Origin: Pseudomonadota bacterium
GTDB taxonomy: Bacteria; Pseudomonadota; Alphaproteobacteria; Rhizobiales; Devosiaceae
Direction: 5' to 3'
NCBI GenBank assembly: GCA_023433775.1
Contig: JAEYTY010000081.1
Location: forward strand, 1 to 24,349
Length of the DNA: 24,349 nucleotides
Below the pieces are notes generated by a model. That model saw only the letters and a list, made by a program, of their open reading frames with translations, made no database searches and was not told the DNA's origin. Shown piece after piece: positions 7,529-14,817 of this stretch. The translations under genes were made by a program, and so were the position numbers. Within the stretch, counting starts at the first letter, position 1; every line of letters starts with the position of its first letter.

Positions 7529-8572
7529 TCAGGCTGCCGCCTTGCGGCTCTGCAGACCACGTGCAATCAGCTCTTCGGCGATCTGGATGGTGTTGAGCGC
7601 CGCGCCCTTGCGCAGATTGTCGGAAACAACCCACATGGCAATGCCGTTTTCGACCGTGGTGTCTTCGCGGATGCGGCTCACATAGGTGTCGTATTCGCCC
7701 ACGGTCTCGACCGGGGTCGCGTAGCCACCGGCTTCGCGCTTGTCGAGCACCGAAATCCCCGGCGCCTCGCGCAGCGCGTCGCGCGCTTCATCGGCCGAGA
7801 TCGGCTTGGCAAACTCGATATTGACCGCTTCGGAATGGCCGACAAAAACCGGCACGCGCACGGCGGTGCAGGTCACCTTGATCTTGGGATCGAGGATCTT
7901 CTTTGTCTCGGCCAGCACCTTCCACTCTTCCTTGGTGTAGCCATCCTCCATGAACACATCGATATGGGGGATGACATTGAAGGCGATCTGCTTGGGGAAC
8001 TTGCCGGGCGTCGGGCTGTCATTGACGAAAATGCCCTTGGTCTGGTTCCAAAGCTCGTCCACGCCTTCCTTGCCGGCGCCGGAGACCGACTGATAGGTCG
8101 AAACGACGATGCGCGTGATGGTGGCTAGGTCATGCAGGGGCTTCAGCGCCACGACCAGCTGGGCCGTCGAGCAATTGGGATTGGCGATGATATTGCCGCG
8201 CTTGGGGTCGGCCAGCCAGCGCTCGAGCACATGCCCGTTTACTTCCGGCACCACCAGCGGCACGTCGGAGTGATAGCGCCAATAGCTCGAATTATCGATG
8301 ACGATGCAGCCCGTGGCGGCAATACGCGGCGCCCATTCCTTGGAGATGGAACCGCCCGCCGACATGATGGCGAAATCGACACCCGTGAAATCGAAATCGT
8401 CGAGGTTCTTGGCCTTGAGGATCTTGTCGCCATAGGAAATTTCCCGCCCGGTGGAGCGTGACGAGGCGAGTGCAATCACCTCATCGGCCGGAAACTTGCG
8501 TTCGGCCAGAATGTTGAGAACTTCGCGGCCCACATTACCCGTGGCTCCGACGACTGCGACCCGATAACCCAT
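7529..8572 (-). CDS. asd: aspartate-semialdehyde dehydrogenase
   Basis: Asd (347 aa) reduces aspartyl phosphate to aspartate semialdehyde with NADPH, the branch point to lysine/diaminopimelate, methionine and threonine. The nucleotide loop GATGNVG is at residues 9-15. The catalytic Cys134 is in NPNCSTAQL, followed by SVSGAGKEG, and the catalytic base histidine is in RVPVFVGHS. The start MGYRVAVVGATG was chosen because the Rossmann motif begins at once and GGAG lies about 10 nt upstream; 8 extra in-frame codons further up are unlikely. It links functionally to lysA in this window, which acts at the end of the same pathway. Confidence 0.98.
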   Translation of the reverse strand: MGYRVAVVGATGNVGREVLNILAERKFPADEVIALASSRSTGREISYGDKILKAKNLDDFDFTGVDFAIMSAGGSISKEWAPRIAATGCIVIDNSSYWRYHSDVPLVVPEVNGHVLERWLADPKRGNIIANPNCSTAQLVVALKPLHDLATITRIVVSTYQSVSGAGKEGVDELWNQTKGIFVNDSPTPGKFPKQIAFNVIPHIDVFMEDGYTKEEWKVLAETKKILDPKIKVTCTAVRVPVFVGHSEAVNIEFAKPISADEARDALREAPGISVLDKREAGGYATPVETVGEYDTYVSRIREDTTVENGIAMWVVSDNLRKGAALNTIQIAEELIARGLQSRKAAA

Positions 8573-8861
8573 TTTGGAACTCCGGTTCCTTACCAATCCC
8601 GCCCCCGCGCATCGGCCAACCGATGCGGCTCGTGATGTTGGCGCCTCTCCCCGGCGGGAGGGAGCCCGGGGACAAGCGTCAGGCGGTTTTGGTGGTTTTT
8701 TTGCCCATGGCAGCAGCGAGACCGGCCTGGGGGCCAGTCATCAACAGGGCGGCGATGAAGCCAGTGCTGCGCATGATCGAATTTCTGCCTTTTGAAAGCA
8801 GCCTTCTCATACAAGCCTATGGCCAGAAGTCAATGAAATTGCGCGAAACGGCGCCCTTCAC
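8573..8861. other. asd upstream region with hairpins
   Basis: It holds two hairpins: CGCATCGG-CCAA-CCGATGCG at 8608-8627 and TCCCCGG/CCGGGGA arms at 8648-8672. Both lie between the doubtful 31-codon ORF and asd on the minus strand. They could form the asd leader or the end of the upstream transcript. No known riboswitch is recognisable. Confidence 0.4.
8679..8774 (-). CDS. possible 31-residue small protein
   Basis: A short open frame, not a recognised gene. It encodes MRSTGFIAALLMTGPQAGLA, then a basic tail (AAMGKKTTKTA). That gives a moderately hydrophobic segment and a Lys-rich C terminus, as in small membrane peptides or a bare signal-like peptide. Third codon positions from this ATG are mostly G or C, like real genes here. 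The same frame can start 12 codons earlier (8810), but those codons have poor composition. Neither start has a good Shine-Dalgarno. It lies between the 83-residue gene and asd on the same strand and could be spurious. Confidence 0.35.
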   Translation of the reverse strand: MRSTGFIAALLMTGPQAGLAAAMGKKTTKTA

Positions 8862-9113
8862 TCAGACGTTCACCGACTTGCGATACCCCTGGGGCAGGCG
8901 GCGAACGGCGATGGTCGCGCCGCGATTATAGGCGCACAGCGCGTTGTCGACGCTATTGGTGCGGCGCGGGCGTTGCGCCGGCATATGATCGCGCGCGGCA
9001 ATCAGCTGGCTCACAAAAGCGACCGATGGCGCGCTGCGCACCAGCGATGGGCGCGGCGCCGAGGGGGTCAGCGGGACGGGCAGGCCGGAGACAATTGCAT
9101 CAGACTCGGACAT
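8862..9113 (-). CDS. 83-residue protein of unknown function, Arg-rich C-terminal half
   Basis: No domain recognised with certainty. The N-terminal third is Pro/Ser-rich and probably disordered. The C-terminal part contains SVAFVSQLIAARDHMPAQRP, then RRTNSVDNALCAYNRG and a basic end IAVRRLPQGYRKSV. From memory, this FVSQLIA...R..R...A...Y......RR.P.GYR pattern occurs in short uncharacterised Hyphomicrobiales proteins. Codon third positions are strongly GC-biased throughout, which supports real coding. The ribosome site is weak (GAG about 6 nt upstream). A 35-bp imperfect palindrome begins 15 bp upstream of the start, suggesting a regulated gene. Cytosolic; no signal peptide or membrane segment. 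Confidence 0.65.
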   Translation of the reverse strand: MSESDAIVSGLPVPLTPSAPRPSLVRSAPSVAFVSQLIAARDHMPAQRPRRTNSVDNALCAYNRGATIAVRRLPQGYRKSVNV

Positions 9114-9127
9114 CGTTCAACTCGACT

Positions 9128-9162
9128 GTTTCACTTTGGGCCGAGCTGTCCCGAAGTGGAAC
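9128..9162 (-). promoter_or_regulatory. operator-like imperfect palindrome
   Basis: GTTTCACTTTGGG (9128-9140) and CCCGAAGTGGAAC (9150-9162) match as inverted arms at 11 of 13 positions, separated by 9 bp. The site lies 15-49 bp upstream of the start of the 83-residue gene, where a repressor site or core promoter is expected. A hairpin in the leader is the alternative. Confidence 0.45.
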
Positions 9163-9178
9163 AGACTGACCGGCATCA

Positions 9179-9194
9179 TGCCCCTATAGGGGCA
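9179..9194. promoter_or_regulatory. 16-bp perfect palindrome
   Basis: TGCCCCTATAGGGGCA is a perfect palindrome, nested inside outer GGCAT (9172-9176) and ATGCC (9201-9205) arms. It lies in the 177-bp gap between gloB and the 83-residue gene. Two more symmetric sites follow nearby: TAACAGTCTGTTA (9212-9224) and TCACA-N6-TGTGA (9253-9268). It could be a protein-binding site or a hairpin. Confidence 0.45.
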
Positions 9195-9290
9195 AACGCC
9201 ATGCCAGAAGGTAACAGTCTGTTAACGAATTACGATCCCTAAGCTTTGTAAGTCACAGTCAATTGTGAACGTGATTAATGCGCGCGCGGC

Positions 9291-10058
9291 TCAGAAATTG
9301 TCCTTGCCCTTGCGGATCGCGGCGAAGATTTCCCAAGGTTCGCGGCCTTCAAGACCGTAGAATTTGGCCAGTTCCGGCGCGTCGGCGCGCAGGAAGGGAT
9401 TGGCCTTTTTGTCTTCGCCCAGATTAAAGGGAATGGTCGGCTTGCCGGCCTTGCGCAGCGCCGTCACTTCCGCCGCACGGGTCTTAAGGGCCTGATTTTC
9501 CGGGTCAATCGACAGCGCAAAGCGCGCATTGCCAGCCGTATATTCGTGCCCGCAATAGACCAGCGTGTTGTCGGGCAGGGCGCGCAAGCGCTTCAATCCT
9601 TCCCACATCGGGCCCGGCGTTCCCTCGAACATGCGGCCCACGCCCAGCGAGAACAGCGCATCGGCAGAGAACAAATGCCCGCCCTTGGCGTCGTGGAACA
9701 CGACATGGCCCAGCGTATGGCCGGGCGTCGCCATCACATCAAAGCGGGTTTCGCCCAGTTCGATCACATCGCCATCGCCGACCAGTTCATCGAGATCATT
9801 GATTTTGCTGGCTTCTTCGCGCGGCCCGACCACCCTTGCGCCGAATGCGGCCTTGAGTTCGGGAATGGCTTCGACATGGTCGATATGGTGATGGGTGATG
9901 AAAATATCGGTCAAATTCCAGCCCCGGCGCTCCAGCGCGGCGCGGATGGGCGCGGCCTCCGGGGCGTCGATCGCCGCGGTGCGGCCGCTGGCTTCGTCAT
10001 GCACGAGATAGCCAAAATTGTCCTCGCGGGCGGGAAACACGTCGACGATCAAAGCCAT
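9291..10058 (-). CDS. gloB: hydroxyacylglutathione hydrolase (glyoxalase II)
   Basis: GloB (255 aa) hydrolyses S-lactoylglutathione to lactate and glutathione, the last step of methylglyoxal detoxification. The metallo-beta-lactamase site T-H-H-H-I-D-H spans residues 55-61. Further metal ligands are in TPGHTLGH, SADALF and YCGHEYT. The C-terminal glyoxalase II domain with NARFALSIDPEN and the NPFLRADAPE element is present, so it is a full-length enzyme. The start MALIVDVFPARED has AGGAG 7 nt upstream; a TTG two codons earlier sits too close to that site. It is divergent from a methyltransferase gene 102 bp away. Related to glutathione turnover by the ChaC genes in this window. Confidence 0.96.
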   Translation of the reverse strand: MALIVDVFPAREDNFGYLVHDEASGRTAAIDAPEAAPIRAALERRGWNLTDIFITHHHIDHVEAIPELKAAFGARVVGPREEASKINDLDELVGDGDVIELGETRFDVMATPGHTLGHVVFHDAKGGHLFSADALFSLGVGRMFEGTPGPMWEGLKRLRALPDNTLVYCGHEYTAGNARFALSIDPENQALKTRAAEVTALRKAGKPTIPFNLGEDKKANPFLRADAPELAKFYGLEGREPWEIFAAIRKGKDNF

Positions 10059-10160
10059 GGCCAAACTCCTTAAAACTGATTTGGCTGAAAGCTAGGGAGG
10101 TGGGGCGCGGAACACAACCGCGGATTGGACAAGTTCCCGTGGCTTTGGCAGACTTGGGCC

Positions 10161-10892
10161 ATGAGCAGCGATGTCGCCCGCCTGATTGGCTATTACAAGT
10201 CTCCGCTGGGGCGCATCTCGCGTTCGCTCGTGCGCGAACAGATCATGGCCCTCGCCGGCGATGTGCGCGGCAAGCGCGTGCTGGGGCTGGGTTTTGCCAC
10301 GCCCTATTTGCGCTTCACGCTGGGGCAGGCCGAGCGGGTTCTGGCCTTCATGCCCGACCGGCAAGGCGCCTCGGCCTGGCCGCGCGAGGGCCCGTCGTGC
10401 ACGGTGCTCTGCGACCCGCTCGAAATGCCGCTGACCGATGCCGCAATCGATCTTACCATCGCCGTTCATGCGCTTGAGCATATTGCCGATGCCGAAGAGC
10501 TGATGCGCGAACTCTGGCGGGTGACGGCGCCCAATGGGCACCTCATCATCATCGTACCCCGGCGGCGCGGCATCTGGGCGCAACGCGACAATACCCCCTT
10601 TGGTCAGGGCAATCCCTATTCCGGCGGCCAGCTGGAAAAGCTGCTGCGCGACCACAGCTTCGTGCCCGAAGCCTGGCGCGATGGCCTGTTCGTGCCCCCG
10701 CTCCAGTCCTCTCTGGTGCTGAAATCGACGCGCTTTTTCGAGCGTTTCGGGCGTCTGTTCGGCCCCGCCATGAGCGGCGTCATCTGCGTCCGCGCCCGCA
10801 AGGAAGCCTTCCCGGCCATTCCCCGCCGCAAAAAAGCCGAGCGCTATGTCCGCCTTCCGGGTCTTGCGACCGCGACTGCGCGAAGTTCGTAG
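10161..10892 (+). CDS. class I SAM-dependent methyltransferase
   Basis: A 243-residue protein of the Methyltransf_11 type; its substrate is unknown. The SAM-binding motif I appears as RVLGLGFATPYL, a slightly degenerate G-x-G-x-A. The acidic loop and motif follow in CDPLEMPLTDAAIDLTIAVH, then ALEHIADAEELMRELWRVTAPNG-type helix and strand IIIVPRRRGIW. This opening (GYYKSPLGRISR) beside gloB is a conserved pairing in Hyphomicrobiales as I know them. The start MSSDVARLIGYY was chosen over a TTG 12 codons upstream; neither has a clear ribosome site. The C-terminal 40 residues are basic and low in conservation. Confidence 0.88.
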   Translation: MSSDVARLIGYYKSPLGRISRSLVREQIMALAGDVRGKRVLGLGFATPYLRFTLGQAERVLAFMPDRQGASAWPREGPSCTVLCDPLEMPLTDAAIDLTIAVHALEHIADAEELMRELWRVTAPNGHLIIIVPRRRGIWAQRDNTPFGQGNPYSGGQLEKLLRDHSFVPEAWRDGLFVPPLQSSLVLKSTRFFERFGRLFGPAMSGVICVRARKEAFPAIPRRKKAERYVRLPGLATATARSS

Positions 10893-10930
10893 CGGTCAGG
10901 TCTGATGCGGTGTATCGGCAGTCACAAGGG

Positions 10931-11162
10931 CACCCCCTCCGAGCTCCGCTAAGGCCTGACGGCCAAGCTCCGCTTGCCTCCCCCATCAAGAGGGAGGTGG
11001 GCGCCGGTGGTTGTTGTCACGGCGCGGCAGAACATTCTGATGCAACTTGTTGGCTTAGCCGGGTGGCACAATTTTTCCAACAAACTCGATGCGACACCTC
11101 CCCCTAGATGGGGGAGGCAAGCGAAGCTTGGCCGAAGGCCCTAGCGAAGCTCGGAGGGGGTG
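10931..11162. repeat. intergenic inverted repeat with 68-bp arms
   Basis: Arms 10931-10998 and 11095-11162 are inverted copies, roughly 90 percent alike by eye. Each carries CACCCCCTCCGAGCT-type, GGCC...GGCC and GCTTGCCTCCCCCATC segments. The 96-bp centre contains a further TTGTTGG/CCAACAA hairpin. The element occupies the gap after the methyltransferase gene. Its CCTCCCCC...GGGGGAGG style resembles the repeat at 4774-4917, which suggests one dispersed palindromic family. It has no ORF with protein character and no transposase. Confidence 0.8.
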
Positions 11163-11269
11163 AGGCAACGCACACAATCTCTCACCCTACCCGCCACACA
11201 GCACCAAACTTATCCATCTTATCCCCGCCCCAAAAACCTCAGTCATACTGTCCCCATCAGCCGGGCACG
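11163..11269. other. non-coding gap between two repeats
   Basis: No gene is visible. At its right end CCCCATC (about 11253-11259) can pair with GATGGGG (11270-11276), forming a 7-bp hairpin that overlaps the first bases of the structured repeat. Confidence 0.4.
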
Positions 11270-11505
11270 GATGGGGTTGCAACGATCACCGCCCGGCGAC
11301 AGTCGGGCGGGCTCGTTATCGTTATCGGAGCCTGGGTCTGGAGATGGGTCCGCGGCAGCAATGTCCCCCTACAAACCCTCCTCGCCAGAAACCCCGACGC
11401 TCCGAGATGCCTTGCGTCTCATTTTTAAATTTCGAGACAAAAGGCGTCTCGGAGCACCATCGACTAAAGCGAAACCGGGGGTTTTCGGACCGCCTGGCAA
11501 AAAGC
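11270..11505 (+). repeat. structured repeat, copy 1
   Basis: The first 131 bp (11270-11400) match the reverse complement of the window end (24349-24219) except at 11376 and 11397; the first 106 bp are identical. Similarity continues more weakly through a long hairpin to about 11505. Features in order are a CCGCCCG/CGGGCGG hairpin, an open frame coding for GGLVIVIGAWVWRWVRG and ending in TAA at 11428, and a hairpin with arms 11399-11420 and 11434-11455. A decayed copy of the CCGGGGG terminator-like segment follows. It ends about 80 bp before hisC. No start codon of good quality serves the open frame. Confidence 0.85.
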
Positions 11506-11527
11506 CATGCGCAGCCAGCAGAAGGTT

Positions 11528-11556
11528 TTGCCTTTGCACCGCGCTTTCACTATGGT
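11528..11556 (+). promoter_or_regulatory. candidate sigma-70-type promoter for hisC-tyrC
   Basis: TTGCCT (11528-11533) and TATGGT (11551-11556) are separated by 17 bp, each matching 4 of 6 consensus bases. They sit 33 bp before the hisC start. This is a pattern match only. Confidence 0.35.
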
Positions 11557-11588
11557 CCGCGCGGCCTTCCCTAGCCTTCGATAAACAG

Positions 11589-12683
11589 ATGTCCGATCCT
11601 ATTCGACCGACGCCACAGCCCGGAATTCTAGATATTGCGCCCTACCTGCCCGGCAAGGCGGGTGCCGCCGGCAGCAAGGCGGTGAAGCTATCGGCCAATG
11701 AGAGCCCGCTGGGCGCCAGCCCCAGGGCGGTAGAGGCGTTTCGCAGCGCCGCCGACATGCTCGAAATCTATCCCGAGGGTTCCTCGCGCATCCTGCGCAC
11801 AGCGCTGGGCGAAGTGCATGGCATCGATCCGGACCGGATCGTTTGCGGCAATGGGTCGGATGACCTGCTGCATCTGCTCGCCCAGTGCTATCTGGGTGAA
11901 GGCGACGAAGCGGTGATGAACCGCTACGGCTTTTCCGTCTATCCCATCATCACCAAAGCCGCCGGCGCGACCATCATCATGGTCGATGAGGATGATTACA
12001 CCGCCGATGTCGATGCACTGCTCGCGGCAGTGACCGAGCGGACGAAAATGGTCTGGCTGGCCAATCCCAATAATCCCACTGGCACCTATCTCAGCGATGC
12101 CGAAGTGCGGCGCCTCCATGCCGGGTTGCGTCCCGATATCCTGCTCGTCATCGACAGTGCCTATGCCGAATATGTGACGGCAGCGGACTATTCCGTTGGT
12201 CTTGATCTCGTCGGCGAGACTGAAAATGTCGTCATGGTGCGCACCTTTTCCAAGATGGGGTTGGCGGCGGCGCGGATCGGCTGGATGGTCGGCCCAGCCC
12301 ATGTGGTCGACGCCATCAACCGCATTCGCGGGCCGTTCAATGTCAATCTGCCAGCGCAATTGGCAGGTGCCGCGGCAACGCGCGACACAGAATTCAACGC
12401 GGCGCTCAAGGCGCATAATGCCAAATGGCGCGACTGGCTGACCGCCGAGCTCAACACCAATCATATGCGCGTGGTCCCGAGCCAGGCCAATTTCGTCATG
12501 GTGCTGTTTGCCGATGCCGAATCCGCGGCCATGGCCTTCACGGCGCTGTGGGAGCGTGGTCTGGTGGTGCGCGAAATCGGCCCCTCCTATGGCATCGAAA
12601 ACGGGCTGCGCATTTCCATCGGTTCGGAACAGGCGATGCGCGGCGTCGCCGGCATTCTCAAGGCATTGGACAAGATTTCATGA
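11589..12683 (+). CDS. hisC: histidinol-phosphate / aromatic aminotransferase
   Basis: HisC (364 aa) is a PLP class I/II aminotransferase converting imidazole-acetol phosphate and glutamate to histidinol phosphate. Family members beside tyrC often also transaminate aromatic keto acids. Landmarks are KLSANESPLGASP, NPNNPTGT (about 159-166), DSAYAEYV, and the PLP-lysine Lys222 in TFSKMGLAAARIGW. The start MSDPIRPTPQPGILDIAPYL matches the family N terminus. The frame is open for 143 codons upstream through the repeat, but that part is not protein-like. No good ribosome site is visible. Its stop overlaps the tyrC start (ATGA), so the two are coupled; this context favours a role in phenylalanine/tyrosine synthesis as well. 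Confidence 0.95.
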   Translation: MSDPIRPTPQPGILDIAPYLPGKAGAAGSKAVKLSANESPLGASPRAVEAFRSAADMLEIYPEGSSRILRTALGEVHGIDPDRIVCGNGSDDLLHLLAQCYLGEGDEAVMNRYGFSVYPIITKAAGATIIMVDEDDYTADVDALLAAVTERTKMVWLANPNNPTGTYLSDAEVRRLHAGLRPDILLVIDSAYAEYVTAADYSVGLDLVGETENVVMVRTFSKMGLAAARIGWMVGPAHVVDAINRIRGPFNVNLPAQLAGAAATRDTEFNAALKAHNAKWRDWLTAELNTNHMRVVPSQANFVMVLFADAESAAMAFTALWERGLVVREIGPSYGIENGLRISIGSEQAMRGVAGILKALDKIS

Positions 12684-13636
12684 GCGTCCACTTTCGCAAG
12701 CTGGCCCTGATCGGCATCGGCCTTATCGGCTCATCCATTGCTCTGGCCGCGCGGCGGCAGGGATTGGTGGATGTCATCTCCATCGCCACGCGCCGGCAGG
12801 AAACGCTCGATGAAGCGCGCGATCTGGGGCTGGGCGACATCTATACGCTCGACGCCGCTGAAGCCGTGCGCGGGGCCGATCTTGTCATCCTCTGCGCGCC
12901 CGTTGGCGCCTATGCAGGCCTTGCCAAGGCTATCGGTCCGGCGCTGGAGCCGGGGGCGATTGTCTCCGATGTGGGTTCGGTCAAAAAGCATGTTGTGTCG
13001 GTGGTGGCGCCGCATCTGCCCGCCGGCGTCAGCTTCATCCCCGGCCATCCCATTGCCGGCACCGAGCATTCGGGCCCTTCGGCCGGCTTTGCCGAATTGT
13101 TCGCCGGGCGCTGGTGCGTTTTGACGCCGGGGCCAGAAGTGGCCCAGTCCGAGACCGACAAGCTGGTCGCCTTCTGGCAGGCCATGGGCTCGATGGTCGA
13201 ATGCATGGAAGCGGGGCACCACGATATGGTGCTGGCCATCACCAGCCATATCCCGCATCTCGTCGCCTACAATATCGTGGGCACGGTGGCTGATCTGGAA
13301 GCGGCGACCCAGTCCGAGGTCATCAAGTTCTCGGCCTCCGGCTTCCGCGATTTTACGCGCATTGCTGCCTCCGACCCGGTCATGTGGCGCGACGTCTTCC
13401 TCACCAATCGCGATGCGGTTCTTGAAATGCTCGGACGCTTCCTTGAGGATCTGTCGGTGCTGCAGCGCGCGGTCCGCACCGGCGATGGTCCGGCACTCGA
13501 AAGCATGTTCACCCGCACCCGCGCCATTCGCCGCTCGATCATTTCGGCCGGGCAGGAAACCGCAGCCCCCGACTTCGGCCGCCCGCATGAACAACCACCC
13601 GTTCCGCAGGCCGGCTTTGTGCGCGAACATGGCTGA
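12680..13636 (+). CDS. tyrC: prephenate / arogenate dehydrogenase
   Basis: A 318-residue NAD(P)-dependent dehydrogenase that oxidatively decarboxylates prephenate or arogenate in tyrosine synthesis. It has the Rossmann motif GIGLIGSS (12-19) and the substrate-site stretch GHPIAGTEHSGPSAG with the catalytic histidine. The helical dimer domain with HHDMVLAITSHIPHLVAYN follows, and SGFRDFTRIAASDPVMWRDV is the last landmark. No fused chorismate mutase or ACT domain is present, so it is the monofunctional TyrC type. The last 25 residues are Pro-rich and look unstructured. It overlaps hisC by 4 nt (ATGA) and ends before a strong bidirectional terminator. Confidence 0.95.
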   Translation: MSVHFRKLALIGIGLIGSSIALAARRQGLVDVISIATRRQETLDEARDLGLGDIYTLDAAEAVRGADLVILCAPVGAYAGLAKAIGPALEPGAIVSDVGSVKKHVVSVVAPHLPAGVSFIPGHPIAGTEHSGPSAGFAELFAGRWCVLTPGPEVAQSETDKLVAFWQAMGSMVECMEAGHHDMVLAITSHIPHLVAYNIVGTVADLEAATQSEVIKFSASGFRDFTRIAASDPVMWRDVFLTNRDAVLEMLGRFLEDLSVLQRAVRTGDGPALESMFTRTRAIRRSIISAGQETAAPDFGRPHEQPPVPQAGFVREHG

Positions 13637-13667
13637 GGCGACGACGCTTGAGCCCGGCGCGACGCGC

Positions 13668-13692
13668 AAAATCGCTCCGGTGGAGCGATTTT
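13668..13692. terminator. bidirectional intrinsic terminator
   Basis: AAAATCGCTCC and GGAGCGATTTT form a perfect 11-bp stem with a GGT loop. The stem supplies A-runs before and T-runs after in both directions. It lies between convergent tyrC and the DUF2125 gene, so it should serve both. Confidence 0.85.
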
Positions 13693-13737
13693 AGGGCTCA
13701 AGGCCATGAGAGCTATGCTCGAATGGCTGGCTTGCCT

Positions 13738-14709
13738 TCAGAACAATGACGGCATGGCGGCAATCGGCACGAGGCCGGACGAGATCGTGCCGCCGCGCAG
13801 GTTGATCGCATTGGTATGGCGGCCATCGGGGCCTGGCACGCCCAGCACCAGCGTGCGCCATGGCTCTTCGATCATCGGCCCGATGCGCTCGGCAACGCCC
13901 ATGGAATTGATATTGATCGAGCCCGTGGCAAAGCCAGCCTCATCAAGGCTTACCTCGCCACTGGCATCGAGATCGGCATTGGCATCGCGGGCGCGGAGGC
14001 CGACAAGGCGGAGGACACCGCCATTGCGCTGCCAGGCTTGCAGCACGGGCTCGGCGCCCCAATTGCGGATGTCATCGGGCAGGCCGGTAAGCTCGGCTTC
14101 GACCTCCGCATCCGCCTGGGCGATGCCGAGGCCCGGCAGGTCGACTGCTTCGGCGCGGAGATAGCCCGCCAGAGATGCCAGCTGCTGCTCGGCATTGTGG
14201 GCTTCGGGCATGTCGAGCAGATGGAACTCTGCATGGGGGGACTGGGCAATGGTGGTGTCGACCATAAGCTGGTCGATCCATTCCAGTTTATCCCCGATGA
14301 CTGATAGCCGTGCTATACGCCAGTTCTCAAGGCGAAGGCTGGCTTCAATATTGTCCCATGCCAGAGCATTGCGCTGCCCGGTAAAGGCATCCGTGACTTT
14401 TGCCGGGCCCTGGGCTGAGGCCAGGATGTGGTTGGGGCGATAGACCATGGCGCTGGCCCGCAGGCCGGGGATTTCGACCAGCAGATCGCCGGTGACGATC
14501 GCGGCATTGGCGCAGTCAATGTCGAAGCGGAAGGGGAAGCCGGCAATGTCGAGGGCGCCGCAGGTCAGCTGCGGGCTGGTCTCGCCATCGGCAAAGGCGA
14601 GGAGCTCCACCTGCTGTCGCAACTGGCCCGCGAGGAATTGCCAGGTGCCGATCCAGGCAACAACCACGAGCAGGATGACAGCGCCGAGAATGATGATTCG
14701 CTTTTTCAT
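13738..14709 (-). CDS. DUF2125 family envelope protein
   Basis: A 323-residue protein, probably DUF2125. It has one N-terminal membrane anchor (residues about 4-24, IIILGAVILLVVVAWIGTW), then a periplasmic body. TCGALDIAGFPFRFDIDC carries the family's GxPFR element with two cysteines that may pair. The later part is beta-rich, as in long-sheet envelope proteins of the AsmA-like kind; that comparison is inference. Function unknown. The start MKKRIIILG is clear, although the ribosome site is weak. It is divergent from chaC (108 bp between starts) and convergent with tyrC, a neighbourhood I recall from other Hyphomicrobiales. Confidence 0.8.
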   Translation of the reverse strand: MKKRIIILGAVILLVVVAWIGTWQFLAGQLRQQVELLAFADGETSPQLTCGALDIAGFPFRFDIDCANAAIVTGDLLVEIPGLRASAMVYRPNHILASAQGPAKVTDAFTGQRNALAWDNIEASLRLENWRIARLSVIGDKLEWIDQLMVDTTIAQSPHAEFHLLDMPEAHNAEQQLASLAGYLRAEAVDLPGLGIAQADAEVEAELTGLPDDIRNWGAEPVLQAWQRNGGVLRLVGLRARDANADLDASGEVSLDEAGFATGSININSMGVAERIGPMIEEPWRTLVLGVPGPDGRHTNAINLRGGTISSGLVPIAAMPSLF

Positions 14710-14817
14710 GCCTGTCTTCTATCCGTGGTTGCCGCTTGTCAGAAGCGGGTTTCCGTTGCCGGGGCAGCTGGTCGACATTGTCGAGCGCAACGGGCTCGGC
14801 TAGAATCTGGTTCAGAC

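Noticed and set aside
6527..8128. 533-residue plus-strand open frame opposite the transporter and asd
   Set aside because: Spans two certain genes on the other strand. Gln/Arg/Asp/Gly-rich low-complexity content typical of antisense reading.
11277..11428. calling the repeat frame a protein-coding gene
   Set aside because: No acceptable start codon or ribosome site was found. Conservation between two nearly identical DNA copies does not prove coding, so it is kept as a finding only.
11160..11588. 143-codon upstream extension of hisC
   Set aside because: Open by chance through the repeat. HisC proteins begin at the chosen methionine, and the upstream residues are Pro/Ser/Arg-rich without domain character.
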